Source of the DNA: an uncultured Alphaproteobacteria bacterium
GTDB lineage: Bacteria > Pseudomonadota > Alphaproteobacteria > HIMB59 > GCA-002718135
NCBI GenBank assembly: GCA_902577425.1
Contig: CACGZD010000005.1
Coordinates: 1 to 64,000 of the forward strand
Reading direction: 5' to 3'
Length of the DNA stretch: 64,000 nt
Made by a program: the position numbers and the translations under genes. The notes beneath the pieces were generated by a model. It was not told where the DNA came from. It made no database searches and saw only the letters and a program-made list of their open reading frames with translations. Of this stretch, positions 27,258 to 35,940 are shown in pieces. How positions within the stretch are numbered: the first letter of the stretch is position 1; each line of letters begins with the position of its first letter.

Positions 27258-28262
27258 ATGTTTAGATTTTTTACAACTAGAAAATGGTTTTTATGGGGTT
27301 GGTTGGGTTCAGCTGTCATATTATCAACTCTATGGATACAAGTTAAAATTGATGTAATGATCAATGAATGGTTTGGTGAATTTTATGATATGATTCAAAA
27401 AGCATTAGGCGCACCAAACTCAATTACAATATCTGAATATTGGGCAAGTTTATTTTCATTTATTACTCTAGCTGGAATTTATGTTGCTGTTTTTGTTGTA
27501 ATAAGTTTTTTTACTCAACATTTTTTATTTAGATGGCGGACTTCAATGGTAGAATGGTATCATAGCGTCTATGACAAAGCGAGAAAAATAGAGGGAGCTG
27601 CTCAAAGGGTTCAAGAAGATACTGTAAAGTTTTCACGTTTTTTAGAATCCCTGGGAACCAGTTTAATTGAATCAATCATGGTATTAATTCAATTTATTCC
27701 AATATTGTTGGGATTATCAATTGGTATTCCAATTTTCTTTTTTGGTGATTGGCAATATGGTTTAATTACAGGAGCATTAATATGGACAATAGGTGGTACT
27801 ATATTCTTGATAGTTCTAGGATGGATATTGCGCCTTGTTGGTATAGAATATGATATACAAAAAAAAGAAGCGGCATATAGAAAATTACTTGTTATAGCAG
27901 AAGATGATGGGACTGTTAGACCAAAAACAATAGAAGAGTTATTTGATGAAGTTCGATCTATTTATTTTTTAGCTTATCTTCGATATTTATATTTTAATAT
28001 TGGTCGTATGGCATATTTGCAAGCTAATGTATTATCTGCTTATGTTTTTTTAGCTCCAGCGATAGTAGCAGGTGTTGTTACTCTTGGTGTAATGCAACAA
28101 ATCATTAGAGCATTCGGAAGAGTAGAGGGTTCAATGCAATATTTATTAAAATCATGGCCTGCAATTATCGAATTAGCTAGTGTTTATCGCCGTTTAAGAG
28201 AATTTGAAAATCAAATTAAAATAAATGATTCAGAAGAAGAAAAAATTAATCAAGATATTTAA
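27258..28262 (+). CDS. sbmA: SbmA/BacA-family peptide transporter
   Basis: Inner-membrane importer of 334 residues resembling SbmA/BacA, which take up proline-rich antimicrobial peptides, microcins and other modified peptides using the proton gradient. It has WLGSAVILSTLWIQVKIDV, the FFTQHFLFRWRTSM stretch, membrane segments around 130-190 and 245-285, and FGRVEGSMQYLLKSW near the end. It is shorter than E. coli SbmA (406). It may influence peptide sensitivity or cobalamin uptake; the real substrate is unknown. fxsA follows after three bases. Confidence 0.88.
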   Translation: MFRFFTTRKWFLWGWLGSAVILSTLWIQVKIDVMINEWFGEFYDMIQKALGAPNSITISEYWASLFSFITLAGIYVAVFVVISFFTQHFLFRWRTSMVEWYHSVYDKARKIEGAAQRVQEDTVKFSRFLESLGTSLIESIMVLIQFIPILLGLSIGIPIFFFGDWQYGLITGALIWTIGGTIFLIVLGWILRLVGIEYDIQKKEAAYRKLLVIAEDDGTVRPKTIEELFDEVRSIYFLAYLRYLYFNIGRMAYLQANVLSAYVFLAPAIVAGVVTLGVMQQIIRAFGRVEGSMQYLLKSWPAIIELASVYRRLREFENQIKINDSEEEKINQDI

Positions 28263-28265
28263 TTT

Positions 28266-28625
28266 ATGATTTTTTTAGCGTTTATATTTATTCCAATAAT
28301 AGAAATTTCAATTTTTATAACTATAGGATCAAAAATAGGAATATTAAATACAGTTTCAATCATACTTCTTACAGCAATTATAGGAATATACTTTGTGAGA
28401 AGACAGGGTTTAAATTTACTATTTAATGCTCAGAAAAACTTATCAGAAGGAATAATGCCAACTGAAGAAATAAAAGGAGGAATATTTTTATTAATTTCAG
28501 GACTGCTTTTAATTACTCCAGGTTTTTTTACAGATTGTATTGGATTTGCAATGTTTTTAAAACCAGTTCAAAATTTTGTAGCTCTAAAAGCTAAAAATTT
28601 TTTTCAATCACGAAGACGGTATTAA
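28266..28625 (+). CDS. fxsA: FxsA-family membrane protein
   Basis: Inner-membrane protein of 119 residues with about three hydrophobic segments. FIPIIEISIFITIGSKIG at the N-terminus and GGIFLLISGLLLITPGFFTD centrally are the family hallmark. E. coli FxsA (YjeG), when overproduced, relieves F-plasmid exclusion of phage T7; its normal role is unknown. Its 3' end overlaps the convergent DapA-like gene by 18 bases. Confidence 0.85.
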   Translation: MIFLAFIFIPIIEISIFITIGSKIGILNTVSIILLTAIIGIYFVRRQGLNLLFNAQKNLSEGIMPTEEIKGGIFLLISGLLLITPGFFTDCIGFAMFLKPVQNFVALKAKNFFQSRRRY

Positions 28626-29537
28626 TTCATCCATTTTATTTGTTAATTCAATAAGTCTAATAATCGTCTTATTTTTAGAGGGAGTATCTAAAGATTTTAA
28701 AGGCGGCATTAACTTATTCCAATCTGGATTGTTATTAATAATTGAAAAATATGCCTTCATGACACTTATAGGCTCTTCAGATGTGATAGTTTCTCTAATT
28801 TTTTCTAATAAAGCTTGATAACTATTAAAATTCTCAATCTCTTTTTCTTTATTGCTATTATTAATTATAAAAGAAAGAAGTCTTCCAGCTATATTTGTTC
28901 CAGCAGTAATGGCCCCAGCCCCACCTCTTTTAAATATCTTCAAAGCTAAGCTATCATGACCACAAAATAATGCTAAATCTTGAAAATACTTAACTGTTTT
29001 CAGCATATTATCTATATTACCACTTGAATCTTTAATCCCTACAATATTGTTTGGGTATAATTTTAATAATGTCTCAATAATATTAAAATTTAGCACTACG
29101 GAAGTTGTTTGAGGAATATTATATAGTAAATAATGAAAATCAGATGAACCAACTGTTTCAATAATTTTTCTAAAATAATTTATTATTCCATCATCGCTAA
29201 CATTTTTATAATAAAAAGGCGGCAATAAAAGTACAGCTCGGCTTTTATTTTTTTCAGCAAATTTTGTTAATTTAATTGCATCTTCAACAGAAGAAGATCC
29301 AGTTCCTGGAATTAGTAAATTAGAGTCTAGGTTCTTTGAAAGTAAAAAATCAATTGCATCACATTTTTCTTTTATACTAAAACTATTTGCTTCCCCTGTT
29401 GTTCCAAATATTGCTAAACCATCATGACCTTGTTTCATCAAATATTGACAGTGTTCAAGATATAAATTTTTATTTATTGATAAATCATCATTTATAGGCG
29501 TTAAAGCGGCACTATAGATACCATTAATTTTATGCAT
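28608..29537 (-). CDS. DapA/N-acetylneuraminate lyase-family aldolase
   Basis: TIM-barrel Schiff-base lyase of 309 residues, DHDPS/NAL superfamily. It has GIYSAALTPIN, the substrate carboxylate loop GTTGEANS, Tyr of YNIPQTT (about 138) and the Schiff-base Lys in GIKDSSG (about 166). Not all DapA landmarks match, and the gene is not in a lysine operon, so a sugar-acid aldolase role is as likely as lysine synthesis. It overlaps uppP by eight bases. Confidence 0.82.
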   Translation of the reverse strand: MHKINGIYSAALTPINDDLSINKNLYLEHCQYLMKQGHDGLAIFGTTGEANSFSIKEKCDAIDFLLSKNLDSNLLIPGTGSSSVEDAIKLTKFAEKNKSRAVLLLPPFYYKNVSDDGIINYFRKIIETVGSSDFHYLLYNIPQTTSVVLNFNIIETLLKLYPNNIVGIKDSSGNIDNMLKTVKYFQDLALFCGHDSLALKIFKRGGAGAITAGTNIAGRLLSFIINNSNKEKEIENFNSYQALLEKIRETITSEEPISVMKAYFSIINNNPDWNKLMPPLKSLDTPSKNKTIIRLIELTNKMDELIPSS

Positions 29538-30327
29538 AAATTGATAATAGAGTAATACCGAGTATAATTCTATAGATTATAAAAATATTAAAGTTCGTAT
29601 AATGTAATATTCTCATCATAAAATGAATAGATATTAAAGCTGTAATAAAAGAAATGATTGTTGCCACTAGTGGACCTATCAAATTAAGTTCACTGTTATT
29701 TGATGTATAAATATCTATTACACTTAGAGCTAAAGAAGCAATAATAATAGGAATGGATAACAACATAGAAAAAATTGCTGCTGATTCTCTTTTTATATTT
29801 AATATTCTTGCTCCTGTTATGGTAACACCTGCTCTGCTAGCTCCAGGTATAAAAGCTAAAACCTGAAAAAAACCAATAATAATTACTTCCAAAAAATTTA
29901 AATCTTCCCATTTTTTAGTTGAATTTTTTTTTCTATCAGCAAAATACAAAATAATACCAAAAATTATACTAGACCAGGCTATAACTATAACATTCCTTAA
30001 GTAATCCATTAAATATTCATAAACAATAAAACCAACTATAAGTGCAGGAAAAGTAGCGATAATAATTTTAATTCCCCATAAATGATTTGTCGTAAAATAA
30101 TTTTTTTTAAAAGAAAAAAAATCAATAATAATATTTTTAATGTATTTACGAAGATACATCACTACAGCTCCTAATGTTCCTACATGTACAGCTATATCAG
30201 TAAATATTCCTTGATCATTCCATTCTGTAAATGCTGAAATTAGAATTAAATGACCAGAAGAGCTGATTGGTAAAAATTCAGTTATTCCCTGAATCAAGCC
30301 AATAACAATGAATTGAATTTCAAACAC
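29530..30327 (-). CDS. uppP: UppP (BacA), undecaprenyl-diphosphatase
   Basis: Membrane pyrophosphatase that recycles the C55 lipid carrier for cell-wall synthesis, 265 residues, about eight membrane segments. The two active-site motifs are EFLPISSSGHL and PGASRAGVTI. It shares one base with the upstream sbcB stop and overlaps the following aldolase, giving a sbcB-uppP-aldolase run. Confidence 0.94.
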   Translation of the reverse strand: MFEIQFIVIGLIQGITEFLPISSSGHLILISAFTEWNDQGIFTDIAVHVGTLGAVVMYLRKYIKNIIIDFFSFKKNYFTTNHLWGIKIIIATFPALIVGFIVYEYLMDYLRNVIVIAWSSIIFGIILYFADRKKNSTKKWEDLNFLEVIIIGFFQVLAFIPGASRAGVTITGARILNIKRESAAIFSMLLSIPIIIASLALSVIDIYTSNNSELNLIGPLVATIISFITALISIHFMMRILHYTNFNIFIIYRIILGITLLSIYA

Positions 30328-31841
30328 TATTCAAAAATTTGTTTTGCCAATGCAGGCCCTGTTTTAAGTGGCTTTGCATTCTTATCTTGAAAATACTTTT
30401 CTAAGAAAACTAAATATTTATTATAATCATTTAAAATTTGTAATTTTTCATCTTTTAATTCATCTTCGCTATCTTCTAAATTTGAAAGTTCAGTATCAAT
30501 TTGCATCATCGCTTCTGGAATAGTGGTAAAAGGTCTTTCTTGATTAATTACCAGTCTATCATGAAGTTCGTGGTGAACATTTCTAAAATCATCTTCCGAT
30601 AATGTGTTTGGGCTTTCATCAAATATTAATCTTTTTAAAATAAAACTAGCTCTTTCATCACGTATAGTAAGAGCCACTTTATATTTTTCTTCCCAAGTTT
30701 TTTTGTCATGAAATTCTCTTAACACCTCTCCTTGACCAAACTTTGTAAATAAATTAGCTTTACTTTCAGGAAAAATATTATCTTGAGATGATTCATCTTC
30801 TTTTTCAATTTGACGATCAATTTCCATATGTTTAAATTTATCTGCAAGAACTTTGTTCTTATAAACTTTTTTTGCCCGCTCATTTAATATTTCAGCACCT
30901 AGGTCATTATAAGGCTCATGATTAATAGCTAATTTTCCTGAGAGTAATATTGGGTGTTGGTTGCATATCACATATCTATTTTTCTTTTTAATAAGCTTTT
31001 TAAATTCCTCATGATTCGCTTCTATTAATGGATCAGGATCATGAGCTAAATCAATTGTATGAAACCAACCACTATATTGTGATTCACATACCATGGAGAG
31101 TGCTTGAAGCTTCACTTTTCCAGCAAAACTTGTCATATAACAAAAACCTCTGTTGTCATTAACATATTTAATAGCGTTTTCTTTATTCATGGTCATTTGT
31201 AACTGTTGCCAATTCTCTTGATCCATATCATGCACAAATTTGGTCAAAGCTATTGATGTTTTTACATCACTAAATGCATCATGAGCGAACTCAACAGGCA
31301 AATTATTTAACTCTGCTAATTGATCAAGCTTAAAACTTGGATTTCCCCTTGCTGTTATCGGAGTTTTAATACTTGATGGATTTAAAGCATAAAGTGCTCT
31401 TGCTAAACTTAAAGTATCTCCTCTATTCTTACGAGTAATATAAGGAAAAAATAAATTATTAAATAAATTATATTCTAATACTGACTCATCAAACTCAATA
31501 ATATTATGGCCAATAAAAACAGTTTCATCATTATCCTTTTTCCACTCATCAAAAGTAGAATTAATTTTAGTTATAAGTTCATAAGAAGATAATTTTGCAT
31601 TTAATGCTTCTTTAATACCTTTTCTGGTTGTAATTAATGCACCTGGTTGAGCGATGATAGAAGTTCTAGGCCTACAGAATTCATTTATATTTTTATTTGT
31701 AGGTTGAAAATTTTCATCTGTAACAATTGCTGCAATTTGTAATATTTGTTCCCATTTTGGTGTTGTGCCAAAAGCATTGCGGCTTTCTTTTTTACCTCTT
31801 CCAGTAGTTTCCAAGTCATAAAAAATATATTTTCCAGCCAT
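30327..31841 (-). CDS. sbcB: Exodeoxyribonuclease I (SbcB)
   Basis: 3'-5' single-strand DNA exonuclease of 504 residues used in recombination and mismatch repair. DEDDh sites are visible: YDLETTG at the N-terminus, GHNIIEFDESVL (about 112-123) and HDAFSDVKTS (about 193-202). The ExoI-specific SH3-like and C-terminal domains follow. ExoI is common in gammaproteobacteria and less expected in alphaproteobacteria. It shares one base with uppP. Confidence 0.9.
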   Translation of the reverse strand: MAGKYIFYDLETTGRGKKESRNAFGTTPKWEQILQIAAIVTDENFQPTNKNINEFCRPRTSIIAQPGALITTRKGIKEALNAKLSSYELITKINSTFDEWKKDNDETVFIGHNIIEFDESVLEYNLFNNLFFPYITRKNRGDTLSLARALYALNPSSIKTPITARGNPSFKLDQLAELNNLPVEFAHDAFSDVKTSIALTKFVHDMDQENWQQLQMTMNKENAIKYVNDNRGFCYMTSFAGKVKLQALSMVCESQYSGWFHTIDLAHDPDPLIEANHEEFKKLIKKKNRYVICNQHPILLSGKLAINHEPYNDLGAEILNERAKKVYKNKVLADKFKHMEIDRQIEKEDESSQDNIFPESKANLFTKFGQGEVLREFHDKKTWEEKYKVALTIRDERASFILKRLIFDESPNTLSEDDFRNVHHELHDRLVINQERPFTTIPEAMMQIDTELSNLEDSEDELKDEKLQILNDYNKYLVFLEKYFQDKNAKPLKTGPALAKQIFE

Positions 31842-31960
31842 AAAATATTACTTTTACTTTATTGTTATAAATTTGAAATAATAAAGATTCTGGATTTGTT
31901 ATTTTTTTGCCTAGAAACACTAAAGTTTTTAAAAAAACAATTTCCTTATTTTATAGATGA

Positions 31961-31966
31961 TATAAT
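31961..31966 (+). promoter_or_regulatory. -10 box (TATAAT) close to the HAD gene start, leaderless candidate
   Basis: TATAAT ends eight bases before the ATG at 31974. No Shine-Dalgarno or convincing -35 is seen. The spacing would put the first base of the mRNA at or beside the start codon. Confidence 0.3.
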
Positions 31967-31973
31967 CGTTGAG

Positions 31974-32753
31974 ATGACTAATTTTAACAATATTAAAGCA
32001 CTATTAATTGATCTTGAAGGCGTTCTTTACAGTGATAATAAATTAATACCTGGATCTGTTGAAACTATAAAAAAATTTAGAGAACTAGGCCTAAAATTAA
32101 GATTTCTGACAAATACAACAACGGCTCCTAGAAAATTTATATTAGAAAAAATATTAAATTTTGGCTTTGATATTGATGAATTAGAAATCTTTACTCCGAT
32201 AATAGCTACAAAAAATTATCTAAGGGATAATGGAGTCAAAAAAATATCATTATTTACTAGTATTGAAATTATTGAAGAGTTTAATGATTATGAAATAACA
32301 CAAAAAAATCCTGAAGCTGTAATTATGGGAGATATTTATAAAAATTTTAATTGGGAAATTTTAGACCAAATATTTAAATTAGTATATTTAGATAATTCTG
32401 CGCTTATTGCTTTACATCAAAATAAATATTGCATGCGAGATGATAAAATATCTCTTGATCTTGGTCCTTTTGTAAAGGCAGTAGAATATGCAAGTAATAA
32501 AAAATCTATTTTAATGGGAAAACCTGAAAAAAAATTTTTTGAATTAGCTGTGAAAGATGTAGAAGAAAGTAATAAAGATATTTTAATGGTAGGTGATGAT
32601 ATTAGCTCTGATATAGAGGGATCAATAAATGCGAGCCTAAAAGCCATTCAGGTAAAAACAGGAAAATTTCAAAAAAAAGATTTGGATAATGTTATTCAAC
32701 CTCATCATCGAATTGAGTCAATTGCTGACTTGCCAAAATTACTAGGAATGTAG
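31974..32753 (+). CDS. HAD-IIA phosphatase (HDHD2/LHPP-like)
   Basis: Haloacid dehalogenase-superfamily phosphatase, 259 residues from the ATG at 31974; the open frame extends further upstream but overlaps sbcB antisense and has no family match. Motif I reads DLEGVLYSD, motif II FLTNTT, motif III MGKPEKKFF and motif IV VGDDISSDIEGSINA. The usual second Asp of DxD is Glu here; HDHD2 and LHPP relatives also vary there. The substrate may be a sugar phosphate, consistent with the downstream kinase genes. Confidence 0.85.
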   Translation: MTNFNNIKALLIDLEGVLYSDNKLIPGSVETIKKFRELGLKLRFLTNTTTAPRKFILEKILNFGFDIDELEIFTPIIATKNYLRDNGVKKISLFTSIEIIEEFNDYEITQKNPEAVIMGDIYKNFNWEILDQIFKLVYLDNSALIALHQNKYCMRDDKISLDLGPFVKAVEYASNKKSILMGKPEKKFFELAVKDVEESNKDILMVGDDISSDIEGSINASLKAIQVKTGKFQKKDLDNVIQPHHRIESIADLPKLLGM

Positions 32754-32930
32754 TTAATCTCCTTTTGACCAATAAAAGTGATAAAATGCAGCAGCAACTA
32801 TAGCAACAAATAATGAAATAAAGGCAACATATATTATTGTAGAAATTGCCCACCAGGCAACAACAATTAGCAATCCAATAGCAGTAATAGCTGCCCAAAA
32901 ATATAATAATCTCTCAAGAAATAACTGCAT
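32754..32930 (-). CDS. 58-residue two-segment membrane protein
   Basis: Not recognised. The ATG at 32930 opens MQLFLERLLYFWAAITAIGL, followed by two hydrophobic stretches, AWW and IISLFVAIVAAA-like segments, and ends YHFYWSKGD. It lies 18 bases downstream of rbsK on the same strand and its stop abuts the end of the convergent HAD gene. The composition (Trp/Tyr at membrane edges) favours a real gene. A different antisense frame nearby is very Cys-rich and is just its out-of-frame shadow. Confidence 0.62.
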   Translation of the reverse strand: MQLFLERLLYFWAAITAIGLLIVVAWWAISTIIYVAFISLFVAIVAAAFYHFYWSKGD

Positions 32931-32948
32931 TAATTTATTTTATAGTAT

Positions 32949-33863
32949 TTAAAGTAATTTATCAATTTCCTCTCGCGTTGGCATTGATTTTGCTGTTCCA
33001 ACTCTTGTTGTAGAGATGCCTGCAAAAGTATTGGCAAATATCAATGAATCTTTAATGCTTTTATCTTCACACAGTGCAGTTGCAAAAGCACCGTTAAATG
33101 CATCCCCTGCCCCAGATGTATCAACTACTTTATTGCCTAAATCTAAAGGAGGAACATAAAGACTATTATCTTTGTTTTGAAAATAAACTCCTTTTTCACC
33201 TAAAGTTATTACTACATTTTTTATACCAAGATCTAATAAATCTTTGGATGAATTTTTTGCATCTTCTTCATTCGTAATTTCTTGATTTAAATAAAAACTT
33301 GCTTCCGTTTCATTTGGTGTAAAATAATCAATTAATGGAAATACTTCTTTTTCAAGTTTTGCTGCAGGTGCTGGATTAAGTATCGTTGTCACATTATTAT
33401 CTTTTGCTAATTTTAAAGCATAAATAACTGGATCAATTGGTAATTCTAAATTTGTTAAAAAGAATGAAGCATTTTTTATTTCATCTTCAGCTTTTTTAAC
33501 ATCATCAATTGTAAGTGCTCCAGCAGCTCCCGTAACAACAGAAATAGCATTGTCTCCTGTTTCTTTATTTATAAGTATTGCTGCTACGCCGGTATTATTA
33601 TCATCAGTAACAAACAAATTTTTTGTGCCAACATTAGACTCATCATAAATTTTTGTAGCCATTTTGCCATAATCATCATTTCCTATCTTTGAAATAAAAC
33701 TCACATTAGCCCCAGCCTTGCCAGCAGCTACTGCTTGATTGGAACCTTTGCCTCCTGGACCAGTAACAAATTCTTCACCCATCACTGTTTCACCCTTTAC
33801 TGGAATTCTTCCAAAAAAAGCTAAATCTACTACAAAGATTCCTAAAATACTTAAATTTTTCAT
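32949..33863 (-). CDS. rbsK: Ribokinase (PfkB family)
   Basis: ATP-dependent sugar kinase of 304 residues. GGKGSNQAVAAGKAG is the ribose-binding N-terminal motif, NPAPAAKLEK and TPNETEASFY follow, and DTSGAGDAFNGAF holds the catalytic Asp (about 252). It resembles true RbsK, making ribose 5-phosphate, though deoxyribose or another pentose is possible. A second PfkB kinase lies 68 bases upstream on the same strand. Confidence 0.88.
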   Translation of the reverse strand: MKNLSILGIFVVDLAFFGRIPVKGETVMGEEFVTGPGGKGSNQAVAAGKAGANVSFISKIGNDDYGKMATKIYDESNVGTKNLFVTDDNNTGVAAILINKETGDNAISVVTGAAGALTIDDVKKAEDEIKNASFFLTNLELPIDPVIYALKLAKDNNVTTILNPAPAAKLEKEVFPLIDYFTPNETEASFYLNQEITNEEDAKNSSKDLLDLGIKNVVITLGEKGVYFQNKDNSLYVPPLDLGNKVVDTSGAGDAFNGAFATALCEDKSIKDSLIFANTFAGISTTRVGTAKSMPTREEIDKLL

Positions 33864-33931
33864 TAGATTGTTTTCATTTAATGATTTGAATTAAACTAAA
33901 TATTTTTTTAATAACTTTCAAGCAACTTTTA

Positions 33932-34792
33932 TTAATTTGAAATAAATTCTGCAGCTTTTTTATTTGCTATAATGATAGATTCATTCATATTATTGCCTGA
34001 CATCCATGCTGCACAAAAAGTGCCTGCAAAAGTATCCCCTGCTCCGTGAGTACTTTTTACCTTAACCTTAATACCTTCAAAATGTATTGGTTGTTTGTCT
34101 TTTTCACAGAAGACTACTCCTTGTTCGCCTGCAGATATAATAACATTAGAAAAACTATTTGATAAAGATTGAGAGCTTTTTAAAATTTCCTCTAATTTTG
34201 TAATTTTCATTCCAGTTATATCCTCTGCTTCTATAGTATTGACCAACAAAATATCTACATATTGATATAAATCAGAATGTATGTTTTTAGCAGGAGCTGC
34301 ATTATAAAAAACTTTAATTCCTTTTTCTTTTGCTTTTTTGGCTGCTAATAAATTTAATTGTTCATCAACTTCATTTTGAATCATCAATACTCCTATATTT
34401 TTCCATAAGTTATTATTTAAAAGAGCATTTTTATCTATATGAAGATTAGATCCCGAAACAATTATAGCACCATAATCTCCTTCTTTATTTGAAATAGCTA
34501 CACTCATACCAGAATTATGATGATCTAATTGTTGAATATACGAAATATCAACATTAGTTTTTTGTAAATTTTTTAAAATATAATTTGCAAAATCATCCTT
34601 GCCGATAGCACTTAAGATCTTTGTTGGAACAGGATAAAGAGAAGCTGCAACTGCTTGGTTACCTCCTTTACCACCTAATTTAGGATACCATTTTTGACCA
34701 CTTGTTGTTTCTCCTATACGAGGTAATTGCTGTGATTCTAAAAAAATATCATAATGCAAACTTCCAATAACTAAAACTTCTTTTAAAGACAT
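33932..34792 (-). CDS. Second PfkB carbohydrate kinase
   Basis: Ribokinase-like kinase of 286 residues, clearly paralogous to its neighbour but distinct: GGKGGNQAVAASLYP, YNAAPAKNIHSD, and THGAGDTFAGTF with the catalytic Asp. The usual DT before GAGD is TH here. The substrate is unknown and may be a different pentose or a nucleoside. One base separates it from the sugar isomerase/epimerase gene. Confidence 0.82.
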   Translation of the reverse strand: MSLKEVLVIGSLHYDIFLESQQLPRIGETTSGQKWYPKLGGKGGNQAVAASLYPVPTKILSAIGKDDFANYILKNLQKTNVDISYIQQLDHHNSGMSVAISNKEGDYGAIIVSGSNLHIDKNALLNNNLWKNIGVLMIQNEVDEQLNLLAAKKAKEKGIKVFYNAAPAKNIHSDLYQYVDILLVNTIEAEDITGMKITKLEEILKSSQSLSNSFSNVIISAGEQGVVFCEKDKQPIHFEGIKVKVKSTHGAGDTFAGTFCAAWMSGNNMNESIIIANKKAAEFISN

Positions 34793-34793
34793 T

Positions 34794-35786
34794 CTAGCTA
34801 GAATTTAAATTGTACAAAGCTTTGTTAAATATTTGATTAGAGGTTATTGAATCTTGATTGGCAATTGCGTGCGTTAAATTATTGTCTCCAGATAATTTTT
34901 TTACCACCTCTAGCATTTTCTTTACAGTTCCAATGTTGGCTTCACATTCTTTTACAGGATCTAAGCCCGTTGAATCAGGAAAAGTATCAAAGTAAATTAC
35001 ACCATCATAGCCATCTTTATAAACCTGATATAATAATTCCATAGTTGCTAATTGGTGTACTGATCCAACCATAAGGCCATCATCTCTTTTTGAATATCCG
35101 TCATTTAAATGCAAACCTAATATTTTTGAATTTTTAGAAATCATAGCTGCTGAAAAAGCTGGCTGTTCATCAGCATACAACACATGAGCAAAATCAAGAG
35201 TTACTCCTAAATTAGGAAGATCTACTTCTTTAATAGCTAATAAAGTAGAAAAAAGATTTGATAAAAGAGAGTATGCTCTTGGTTCATTAGGTTTATATTC
35301 AATGCTTATCTGACATTCCTTATCATGTAATGCTACTTCTCGAATTCCATCAATTTCATCTTGCCATAATTTTTTATAATCAGCTTGAAAACCATAATCA
35401 AAACCATCTTGTCCAAGCCATAGGGTCATTAAATTTGAATTAGACTGTCTGGCAACATCAATACCTTTTTTAGTTAAATCAATTGCTTCTTGTCGGATTT
35501 TTTTATCTGGATTAGTAAAAGCACCTAATTTGAAAGCAGAATTAGTATAATAACGCATAGCAAAACCATTAATTGCAAGGCCATTCGCATTCATAATTTT
35601 AAGGATTTCACTAAGATTATTTTCTGAATGGTCTGGATAATTTAAATCTAAATTAGTAAGGCCATTTACAGAGCCTGCTCTTTCAATGAGTTTTTCAGGA
35701 GTTAAGGGTGGAATGTCACTTTTCCAAAAGATTTCTGGTTTTGAAGCAAAAGAGTTCAATCTAGTTGCAAATTTTTCACCTAACAT
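34794..35786 (-). CDS. Sugar phosphate isomerase/epimerase (xylose isomerase-like TIM barrel)
   Basis: AP endonuclease-2-type TIM barrel of 330 residues from the ATG at 35786. Probable metal ligands are Glu in SIEYKPNEP, Asp in TLDFAHVL, His in LGLHLNDGY and an acidic residue in YFDTFPD. The family includes L-rhamnose isomerase, D-tagatose/allulose epimerases and other ketose epimerases. GGAAAA upstream is a weak Shine-Dalgarno. It leads the minus-strand run isomerase-kinase-kinase-small protein, divergent from the sugar-binding protein. Confidence 0.8.
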   Translation of the reverse strand: MLGEKFATRLNSFASKPEIFWKSDIPPLTPEKLIERAGSVNGLTNLDLNYPDHSENNLSEILKIMNANGLAINGFAMRYYTNSAFKLGAFTNPDKKIRQEAIDLTKKGIDVARQSNSNLMTLWLGQDGFDYGFQADYKKLWQDEIDGIREVALHDKECQISIEYKPNEPRAYSLLSNLFSTLLAIKEVDLPNLGVTLDFAHVLYADEQPAFSAAMISKNSKILGLHLNDGYSKRDDGLMVGSVHQLATMELLYQVYKDGYDGVIYFDTFPDSTGLDPVKECEANIGTVKKMLEVVKKLSGDNNLTHAIANQDSITSNQIFNKALYNLNSS

Positions 35787-35930
35787 CAATCATTTTCCTT
35801 AATTTTTTTTATAAATATAGGATTTTTGTTATTGTTCATATGTCTCAGTTATGTATATTAATTTTATATAAAAAATATATTTTATTGATTTTATATCCAG
35901 TAATATATGTTTTTTTTTGTAATTTTTCAT

Positions 35931-35936
35931 AGGAGG
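35931..35936 (+). promoter_or_regulatory. Strong Shine-Dalgarno (AGGAGG) for the sugar-binding protein
   Basis: AGGAGG sits four bases before the ATG, in a genome where most genes lack such a motif. It marks an abundantly made protein. The 151-base gap to the divergent isomerase contains no recognisable operator. Confidence 0.65.
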
Positions 35937-35940
35937 GAAA

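Noticed and set aside
31746..31973. Extension of the HAD gene upstream of the ATG at 31974
   Set aside because: The extra 76 codons run antisense into sbcB and show a low-complexity, Phe-rich sequence unlike any HAD N-terminus.
32692..32898. Cys-rich minus-strand frame that looks like a small metal-binding peptide
   Set aside because: It is the out-of-frame shadow of the 58-residue membrane protein at 32754-32930 and has no plausible start.
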